This document shows positions 6,491 to 11,783 of a stretch of DNA of 11,783 nucleotides, one piece after another. How positions within the stretch are numbered: the first letter of the stretch is position 1; each line of letters opens with the position of its first letter. The notes beneath the pieces were generated by a model. The model ran no database searches. It was given only the letters and a program-made list of their open reading frames with translations, and was not told where the DNA came from. The stretch is from contig JAWLCG010000126.1 in assembly GCA_041687295.1 (NCBI GenBank), forward strand, positions 1-11,783, in the 5' to 3' direction. A program made the position numbers and the translations under genes. This DNA comes from JAWLCG01 sp041687295. Its GTDB lineage: Bacteria; Planctomycetota; Phycisphaerae; SM23-33; FEN-1343.

Positions 6491-6829
6491 CGCCTCTGTC
6501 ACCGAGAACGGCTGATCGCGCAGCACGAGTAGTTCGGTCATGTGCGGCAGGTGCGTCTGGAAGCCCAGCAGGTTGACCCGCCGCCCGTCGCCCACGCGCA
6601 GGCCGGCGCGGACGATGTTGCGCCGCACGCGGGTCTCGTTGGTGACCTCGCCCAGGGGCGTGGTGTTCAGCAGGCCCGCCAGCTGGGCGGGCTTGAGGTT
6701 GCGCCAGTCTCCTTCCCAACGTCCCGTTCCATGCCAAGCTCCGTGTTCCGTCGGTTCGCGTTCCGTCTCGCTACGGCGCCCTTGCGCCGTTAACCGCTGG
6801 ACACACTGAGCCTCGATTCCGCCCCCCGC
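6491..6829 (-). pseudogene. Upstream part of the IS-interrupted redoxin-domain gene (possible LolA-like region)
   Basis: The minus-strand frame is open from after a TGA at 6830-6832 to the IS boundary and joins in frame to 4314-4889. The reliable part, from about 6716 downward, reads WRNLKPAQLAGLLNTTPLGEVTN..., then NLLGFQTHLPHMTELLVLRDQPFSVTEA. Together with the FPEDRFDWTPP sequence beyond the IS, this pattern of alternating strands resembles the end of a LolA/RseB-like periplasmic fold (weak, inferred). Further upstream (about 6720-6829) the translation becomes Arg/Glu/Thr-rich over tandem GTTCCGT-like DNA and does not look like the same protein. No signal peptide or good start is present, so the true N-terminus is probably lost. 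GTG codons within the frame could serve as late starts. Confidence 0.55.
6773..6790. repeat. Short perfect hairpin ACGGCGC/GCGCCGT
   Basis: Seven-base arms with a four-base loop (CCTT) lie beside several GTTCCGT-like repeats (6722-6768). There is no T-run on either side. It may mark the end of an unrecognised element at the N-terminal break of the redoxin-domain gene. Confidence 0.3.
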
Positions 6830-7395
6830 TCAAGGGCTTTCCGGGCCGGGCGGGCAGATTCCTGCGGGGGACGGGCCATTCCGCCCTCCACCCGCGCCAA
6901 GCCCGCCGCCAGCAGCCCCGCGACCTCACGGCGACGCCGCTGGGACGACAGCGACCGACATTCCTTCCACGGCGACCTGGCCTTCTACGGCGACCTGGAC
7001 ATGCACACCTCCTGCGCGTGGTCCCTCTATAGTTCTTTTTCTACGGTAGGGGCGAAAACGTTACGGAAAACGCGAGGCCCGCGGCCGGAAAGGGACGCCT
7101 GCATAGCTGCAAAGCAAGGCAGGCCAGAGACCTGGGGCGCTATTGACCGATTCAGACTGCGCAGGCTCGGCGGTACCCATGAACGACGACCCTCTGATCT
7201 CCCACAGCCCCAACGGTGGTCTGTCACGGCCGCTACAGCGGCCAACCTTCCCCTCGCAGCAACGGCCCTGCAGGCTGGTGAGCGGCTTGTCTGCCAGAGC
7301 CGAACTCCCTTCCGCAACCCTTGGCAAATGGACTGGAAGACCATGGCTCTACGCCCACTATTACGGAAGCCCTTCCAGAATTCGAGGAAAGAAGT

Positions 7396-7412
7396 GGGGG
7401 ATTGCGTCCCCC
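7396..7412. repeat. Perfect hairpin GGGGGA-TTGCG-TCCCCC
   Basis: Six-base arms with a five-base loop. The plus strand continues with GAATAAAA and the minus strand with ACTTCTTTCC, so neither side has the T-run of an intrinsic terminator. The role is unknown. Confidence 0.35.
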
Positions 7413-7514
7413 GAATAAAACTGCAAACCGAAGGCCAAGGGTACCATGCGTTCTGGTGGTGGCAGACCCCCGGGGACTGCGGCCCATGCAGGGGCGTGCG
7501 AAGAGGGTTTCTTC

Positions 7515-7542
7515 TTGCCATGGCCGCCGTCCGCGATACACT
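7515..7542 (+). promoter_or_regulatory. Candidate promoter for the surface-protein gene
   Basis: TTGCCA (7515-7520, 5/6 to TTGACA), a 16-base spacer, then TACACT (7537-7542, 4/6 to TATAAT). It would give a start near 7549 and a leader of about 180 bases. Matches of this quality are not rare, so the call is tentative. Confidence 0.3.
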
Positions 7543-7577
7543 CACCGCTACTGGGGCCTGTTGGGGACATACTGAGG

Positions 7578-7596
7578 CTGTGACGCTTCTGTGACG
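7578..7596 (+). promoter_or_regulatory. Direct repeat CTGTGACG with 11-bp spacing (possible operator)
   Basis: CTGTGACG occurs at 7578-7585 and again at 7589-7596, so the units repeat every 11 bp, about one helical turn. This layout is that of tandem half-sites for OmpR/PhoB-type regulators; the Pho box is CTGTCAT repeated at 11 bp. It lies just downstream of the candidate promoter. The regulator is inferred only. Confidence 0.3.
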
Positions 7597-7718
7597 GCCG
7601 ATCCAGTCTATTTCCACCAGCCGCATCTGAGCAGGGCAGTGCCAGCCCTTACCCAGTCCAGGGCGTGGCGACCTTTCTGGTTTCTGATACCGGGGCACCT
7701 GAAGGCCTTTTGGCCAGT

Positions 7719-7723
7719 GGAGG
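7719..7723 (+). promoter_or_regulatory. Ribosome binding site of the surface-protein gene
   Basis: GGAGG lies seven bases before the ATG at 7731. This decides for 7731 over the in-frame ATG at 7665, which has no comparable site. Confidence 0.7.
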
Positions 7724-7730
7724 CGGGGTC

Positions 7731-10700
7731 ATGTCGCTTGCGTCGCACGCCGTCAATCGTCTGCAGGACCTGTACCGAAGAGTCTACGGCCGTTCTCGGT
7801 GGCTGAATGCGATATCAGAGAACCCTTGGCTCTCCCGAACTCCACGGCCAGTGACGGCTTCAGTAGAGGCTCTGGAGCCCCGCCTGCTTCTCTCCGACAG
7901 CACATATTTAGACCTTCGGATAGCCGGAGCGATCGAAGAGCAAGAAGAACAGGTCCTCTATCTTCCGCCGAACGGGGAAACAACAGGTGAGTTAGAGGTG
8001 GGGTGGTATGATCAGTGCCCGTGGAATGCTTGGTCGCTGAGCTTCCCGTCAAGTGTCCGGATCGAGCGACAGACGCCAGAAGGGTGGCAGGAGATCGGGG
8101 ACCACAAGTATGCGATTACGTCTGACGAGACTCTAAATCTGCGGATTACGCGCACCACTGAAGATTCCTTCGTCGGAAGTATTGAGGCCAACCTGTGGCT
8201 CGGGGAAACCATGGTGGACCCTGGTGTGGCCCCCCCAGATGTCGTTTCGCTTGCGCCGTTTATCGTGGCCTTTGAGGTCCACGGGGCCACGGACCCCCGG
8301 AGCGGCGTGTTGGTCCCACTGAATCGGGGCTACGACGAGAACAACCTGGGTCCCGACGGGGAACTCCTTTGGGATTGGCAGGAGGATGCTGTCCGGGGAC
8401 ACCGCATCATCGGGGATGATCCGGACCTCTGTGATGCGACGCTTTCGGTGCTCGCGGACGCTGGGGCGGAGGGAACGGTATCCTTTACGGTGCCAGATGG
8501 CCTTCTGCTGTGGCTTCCGGGGGGCGATCAGGGCTATCTGCCGATCACTGCCAGCAGTGAGCTGACAATAACAGGTTCAAAGACATTTAACCTCAAAGTC
8601 GAGCGAATCCTGCCTGATGAGCCGGATGGGGGTACTGAGCCCGCGCCCTTTGAGATCACCTACACTCCGACGGCAGGCGGCGGCAGCGCTGTTCGCACTA
8701 CGTCCGGCACCATCACGTCGGAATACAGTCTGATCGACCTGGACATCGACAGCGACAACGACGATGGGTACGACTGGCCGGAGCTTGACTGGTATGAAGA
8801 CCTCATCGAAGGCGACCCCTCCTATCCCGGCAAGATCCTCAGGGTAAACGATAGTCTCGCTGTCCCCGTCGTCCTTAACTTGCCCGACGCAGGAAATCTT
8901 GACCCAATGAGTGAACGCGAATTTGGGACCACCCTGCCGTTCACGACGCCGGTCCGGTTCTCCTTCTGCGCAGAAGCTCTGAAAATGACGCCTGATTTCT
9001 TCGAGTTTGAGGGGAGAACGGAGGACACGCTCATCCCGGGCAAGATATACACGCTGGAGCAAATCAAGCCTTTCAGTGATTTTCGCGGGGAGCTCACGCT
9101 TGACCTGTGGGCCGTCCGGGGGACCCGCACGGACGAAGAGCGGAAGATCACCGTTGAGTTCGACTTGGACGGCGATGGAGAGTTCGAGATCTCCGACTCC
9201 GTCTACGTCTGGGCGAGCGACGACGGCGCCCCCCCGGTGAGAATCACGGGCACCAAGTGGTTCGACGAGAACCAGAACGGCGAGCGTGACAGCCGGTTTT
9301 ACGAACGAGCGCAGGCGAACATCGTCTACGTGATCGACTCATCGGGCTCCACCGGGCTGCAGATGCGAGGTTTGTCCAACGGCTTGGCATCCACCATCTT
9401 TGGCGCGGAGGTGGCTGCCTTCGCAGGGCTGACGAACAGGTTCCGCGAGATCTATGGTGAGGGGCAGCACAGTCCCAATATTGGCATCGTGACGTTCTCT
9501 GGCACCGCTGAGATGTGGGACATGGACCCTGACCAAAGCGGAGACCAGTTCTACACGCCGTTCCTTGGAAAGGTTGAGGCCACGCTCAATTCACTGGCTA
9601 CCGAGCCCCCGGTCGGCGGGACAGACTACAAAAGCGCTCTGGAAAAGGTGCAGGACCTTCTTGCGAAGATGCCGGACTCTCCGCCAGGAGGCACCCATGT
9701 CGTGTTTCTGTCCGATGGGTACCACAATGGATTGAGCTTCCTAGAGCTTGCGGAGGCCCTGAAGGAGGCGACGAACCTCAGGGCGTTTGGGGCTGGCGAA
9801 GGGGCCAGCTTCGTGCACCTCCGCGTGCTGGATCCCATGGCCAAGGTGTTCACGACCCATGAGCCCCTCGTCCAAGCCTTCGGAGATATGTTCCGCCTGG
9901 ACAATGGCCCGGACAAGCTGCCGGACACCGGCGACGAGCGCATCGCTGCAGGCGATGAGCCGGGGTTGGCGGGTTGGCGCATCTACGTTGATGCCAACCG
10001 CAACGGCCAGTTCGATGCAGGGGAGCCGACTGCCCTCACCGATCAGAACGGCAACTACAGCATCATCGCCTCCGAAGCGCAACTGGCGAACATGGCGATC
10101 ACGGTGAACGTGGATGGCCAGGACCAGTCTGTGATCTACGTCGCGGAGGAGCTTCGGCCCTCATGGACTCAGACTGCCCCGTCGTTGATGGACGTCGAGG
10201 GAGCCTCCGAGCAGCGACGGGTACACAGGATCGTGCTGACTCCGGGCATGGGCACGGTCGATGACATCAACTTCGGCAATGCCAACGCCAGGATTGACGT
10301 GGATATCGACTCCGACAATTCGGGGGTTGTTGACAGGAGTGCTGTGGAGGACCGGATAGAAGATGATGCGACTGCTCCTGGCAAGGAGATTCCCGAAAAC
10401 AGCGGCGATGTGGATGGGGATGGGTTGATCGACCTGGACGACATGTACATTGAGGGGGGACAGTTTGCGCCGATGCTCGTCGAACTGCGCGCAAGCGACT
10501 GGTCCGGGGGAACTCCCCGGATCCGGTTTGACTATGAAGGGTGCAGCCCCCCGGTCCCGGGTGAGCCACTATCGCGGGACGGCTTGCTGAGAGTGTGGCG
10601 CAAAGACGCGGACGTGAACCGGCAGGCGGCAGACTACGTGGAACCCGGAACGGAGTATCTGGCCACGGACCTGGGCTTTTCCGAGGAGGGGCTGCAGAAA

Positions 10701-11723
10701 GAGTTCTTCGTTGAAGGAATTCGCCAGATTCCACTGTTCACCAACACCCGAGTCGTCGTAACGGTCATCTCTGAGGTAGTCGACAACTCATCGCCAACAG
10801 GGGCGACGATTACGGTAACCGGCCAGGATGCAGTGCGTTTCCGGGTCACGGGACCGGCTGTGGCGGCCGCGACAGGAGAAGTCAGCGGCTACGTCTTCGA
10901 GGACATCAACAGGAACGGCATCTGGGACAAGGCATGGGACGTTCAGAAAGACCATAGCATCATCATGGCAGTGGACTGGTCGGGGAGTACGCTGTGGGAT
11001 AGCATGAATGTGCCTGAGGAAGTTGCTGCCAAGTTCAGTGATCCACGTAACGGTAACCGGGTGCTAGACGGAGAGGTCGCTGCGGTCAGTGCGCTAATAG
11101 AGCAGTGCAACAGGCTGGGGCTGGGACAGCAGGTCAATATCTCCATTATCGGTCATGACGATACCGGAGACGTTATCGATATGGCCCCCAATGCGGTCTT
11201 GCCCGGCATGGAAGCGGCAGTTCAGGCTGATGCTGACCTGGATGGGAATGGAGTGTATGATGCTATAGATGCTGCGCGAAGTCTCCTTACGAACAGCAAG
11301 AGGGGGGGAGGCAATGATTTCTACGCCGTATTGTATACGATTTCGACGCTACTTGCAGACCTGCAGCCTTCGGGTGCGACGGTCTTCTTCATGTCCGATG
11401 GCTACGACGAGAATACAGCAAGCACGCTGTCATCTTTCCGCGAGATTATCGAGTCCATGCGTCAGGAGTTCCAGGTGGAGTTCCGCGCGGTAGGTCTCGG
11501 CGAGGTGGCCGGCATGGAGAGGCTGCGCTGGATCGATCCAAGCGCCTTTCGAATCCTGAACGCTGAAGACCTAAGGGGGGCCTTTAGCGGTCTGGGGGCT
11601 GGCGAGGCCCCGGAGGACCCTCTCGAAGGCCACGAGGTCTATGCTGATCTGGACAACAACGGGCAATGGGACCCGGGAGAGCCCCTAGCCCGGATATTGC
11701 ACCAATGCTCGGTGGTGGCCTGA
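7731..11723 (+). CDS. Giant LEPR-XLL surface protein with two VWA domains nested in SdrD_B-like domains; 3' end lost
   Basis: The 1330-residue frame starts at the ATG at 7731 (GGAGG seven bases upstream). LEPRLLLS at residues 48-55 is the planctomycete LEPR-XLL motif of exported surface proteins. Residues 56-337 are beta-rich and unassigned. Two tandem units follow. Unit 1: DIDSDN...PGK module from 338; SdrD_B-like start GTKWFDENQNGERDS (from 507); VWA domain about 530-720 with MIDAS DSSGS (D536, S538, S540), T631 and D662 (LSDG); then the rest of the SdrD_B-like domain, EPGLAGWRIYVDANRNGQFDAGEP (from 743). Unit 2: DIDSDN from 858; GYVFEDINRNGIWD from 1053; VWA from about 1078 with DWSGS (D1082, S1084, S1086), Asn1195 in place of Thr, and D1223; then EVYADLDNNGQWDPGEPLA from about 1302. 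The aligned modules recur every 520-560 residues. The DxDxDG/DxNxNG loops suggest calcium binding; adhesion is inferred. Native sequence ends near codon 1319 at an IS-like end, and the last ~11 residues (ILHQCSVVA) come from it. Confidence 0.88.
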   Translation: MSLASHAVNRLQDLYRRVYGRSRWLNAISENPWLSRTPRPVTASVEALEPRLLLSDSTYLDLRIAGAIEEQEEQVLYLPPNGETTGELEVGWYDQCPWNAWSLSFPSSVRIERQTPEGWQEIGDHKYAITSDETLNLRITRTTEDSFVGSIEANLWLGETMVDPGVAPPDVVSLAPFIVAFEVHGATDPRSGVLVPLNRGYDENNLGPDGELLWDWQEDAVRGHRIIGDDPDLCDATLSVLADAGAEGTVSFTVPDGLLLWLPGGDQGYLPITASSELTITGSKTFNLKVERILPDEPDGGTEPAPFEITYTPTAGGGSAVRTTSGTITSEYSLIDLDIDSDNDDGYDWPELDWYEDLIEGDPSYPGKILRVNDSLAVPVVLNLPDAGNLDPMSEREFGTTLPFTTPVRFSFCAEALKMTPDFFEFEGRTEDTLIPGKIYTLEQIKPFSDFRGELTLDLWAVRGTRTDEERKITVEFDLDGDGEFEISDSVYVWASDDGAPPVRITGTKWFDENQNGERDSRFYERAQANIVYVIDSSGSTGLQMRGLSNGLASTIFGAEVAAFAGLTNRFREIYGEGQHSPNIGIVTFSGTAEMWDMDPDQSGDQFYTPFLGKVEATLNSLATEPPVGGTDYKSALEKVQDLLAKMPDSPPGGTHVVFLSDGYHNGLSFLELAEALKEATNLRAFGAGEGASFVHLRVLDPMAKVFTTHEPLVQAFGDMFRLDNGPDKLPDTGDERIAAGDEPGLAGWRIYVDANRNGQFDAGEPTALTDQNGNYSIIASEAQLANMAITVNVDGQDQSVIYVAEELRPSWTQTAPSLMDVEGASEQRRVHRIVLTPGMGTVDDINFGNANARIDVDIDSDNSGVVDRSAVEDRIEDDATAPGKEIPENSGDVDGDGLIDLDDMYIEGGQFAPMLVELRASDWSGGTPRIRFDYEGCSPPVPGEPLSRDGLLRVWRKDADVNRQAADYVEPGTEYLATDLGFSEEGLQKEFFVEGIRQIPLFTNTRVVVTVISEVVDNSSPTGATITVTGQDAVRFRVTGPAVAAATGEVSGYVFEDINRNGIWDKAWDVQKDHSIIMAVDWSGSTLWDSMNVPEEVAAKFSDPRNGNRVLDGEVAAVSALIEQCNRLGLGQQVNISIIGHDDTGDVIDMAPNAVLPGMEAAVQADADLDGNGVYDAIDAARSLLTNSKRGGGNDFYAVLYTISTLLADLQPSGATVFFMSDGYDENTASTLSSFREIIESMRQEFQVEFRAVGLGEVAGMERLRWIDPSAFRILNAEDLRGAFSGLGAGEAPEDPLEGHEVYADLDNNGQWDPGEPLARILHQCSVVA
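11685..11688. repeat. Probable target-site copy CTAG of a second IS1380-like insertion
   Basis: CTAG directly precedes CCCGGATATT, just as CTAA precedes the left end of the element at 4890. The partner copy would lie beyond the window, so the duplication is not shown. Confidence 0.45.
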
Positions 11724-11783
11724 TTGGAGGCGGAAGTGGGTGGATCGTGGCTGGATGGCCGGGGGAGCCGGCCTCGGCGCGGA
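11689..11783. mobile_element. End of a second IS1380-like element (partial at window edge)
   Basis: From 11689 the sequence reads CCCGGATATTGCACCAA. This matches the right inverted repeat of the IS1380 element here (CCCGGATATTTCATCAG, reverse-complement sense) at 14 of 17 positions, including the first ten. At this point the surface-protein frame leaves an SdrD_B-like domain in mid-strand and stops 12 codons later. Beyond the terminal repeat the sequence is not similar to the first element, so it would be a different IS of the same family. No transposase sequence is recognisable in the last 95 bp. Confidence 0.6.

Larger units (their letters stand above)
6830..7730. other. About 900 bp without a convincing gene
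   Basis: Both strands contain long open frames here, up to 223 codons on the minus strand (7027-7698). None has a recognisable family motif, believable amino-acid composition or a good ribosome binding site. A plus-strand stretch at about 6941-7024 reads RWDDSDRHSFHGDLAFYGDL, which is protein-like but isolated, and could be the remnant of a decayed gene. The 3' part (7500-7730) holds the probable control region of the surface-protein gene. GC content is slightly lower than in the ankyrin gene. Confidence 0.45.

Noticed and set aside
7027..7698. Minus-strand open frame of 223 codons upstream of the surface-protein gene
   Set aside because: It is rich in Arg, Ser, Pro and Trp without a domain pattern, lacks a ribosome binding site and overlaps the likely promoter region of the plus-strand gene. 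Several other frames here are equally open.
7665..7730. In-frame upstream ATG at 7665 as the start of the surface protein
   Set aside because: It has no Shine-Dalgarno sequence, whereas the ATG at 7731 has GGAGG at ideal spacing and gives the usual distance to the LEPR-XLL motif.

Overview
The window looks like accessory DNA from a high-GC member of the Planctomycetota, perhaps a Phycisphaerae-like lineage. The assignment rests mainly on the large surface protein at the right. It carries the LEPR-XLL motif near its N-terminus, repeated 'DIDSDN...PGK' modules and SdrD_B-like calcium-binding domains, a combination typical of planctomycete cell-surface proteins. No rRNA, tRNA or CRISPR array was seen.

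Layout, left to right. (1) 1-90 is the C-terminal end of an IS630-type transposase, and 91-310 has no recognisable gene. (2) 311-451 is a fragment of the small DNA-binding protein usually encoded beside serine recombinases. A second, longer copy lies at 3945-4208 in the same orientation, about 88% identical over the shared ~140 bp. (3) Between them, on the minus strand, is a secreted ankyrin-repeat protein of 1130 aa with about 33 repeats (396-3788). It has a good promoter (TTGATG-N17-TATACT) and ribosome binding site, and its last codons run antisense into the first recombinase-associated fragment. (4) 4314-6829 is a minus-strand gene with a possible LolA-like segment followed by a thioredoxin fold that lacks the CxxC cysteines. 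It is cut in two by a complete IS1380-family element (4890-6486, 1597 bp). The element has 17-bp terminal inverted repeats with one mismatch and a 4-bp CTAA target duplication. Removing the element and one CTAA restores the reading frame across the junction. (5) 6830-7730 is about 900 bp without a convincing gene. It holds a hairpin, a candidate promoter and an 11-bp-spaced direct repeat upstream of the last gene. (6) 7731-11723 (+) encodes a giant LEPR-XLL surface protein. Each of two tandem units contains a von Willebrand A domain that appears to be inserted inside an SdrD_B-like domain. The gene stops abruptly mid-domain at about 11688, where the sequence becomes CCCGGATATT, the same end sequence as the IS1380 element. 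A second IS1380-like element therefore seems to begin there and run out of the window.

The picture is an accessory island of large repeat-rich exported proteins (ankyrin, VWA/SdrD) being eroded by insertion sequences. Two genes are interrupted by IS1380-type ends at CTAA and CTAG sites, and remnants of two other mobile systems (IS630 and a recombinase module) border the ankyrin gene. The least ordinary biology is the twice-repeated 'VWA nested in SdrD_B' architecture and the long secreted ankyrin solenoid.
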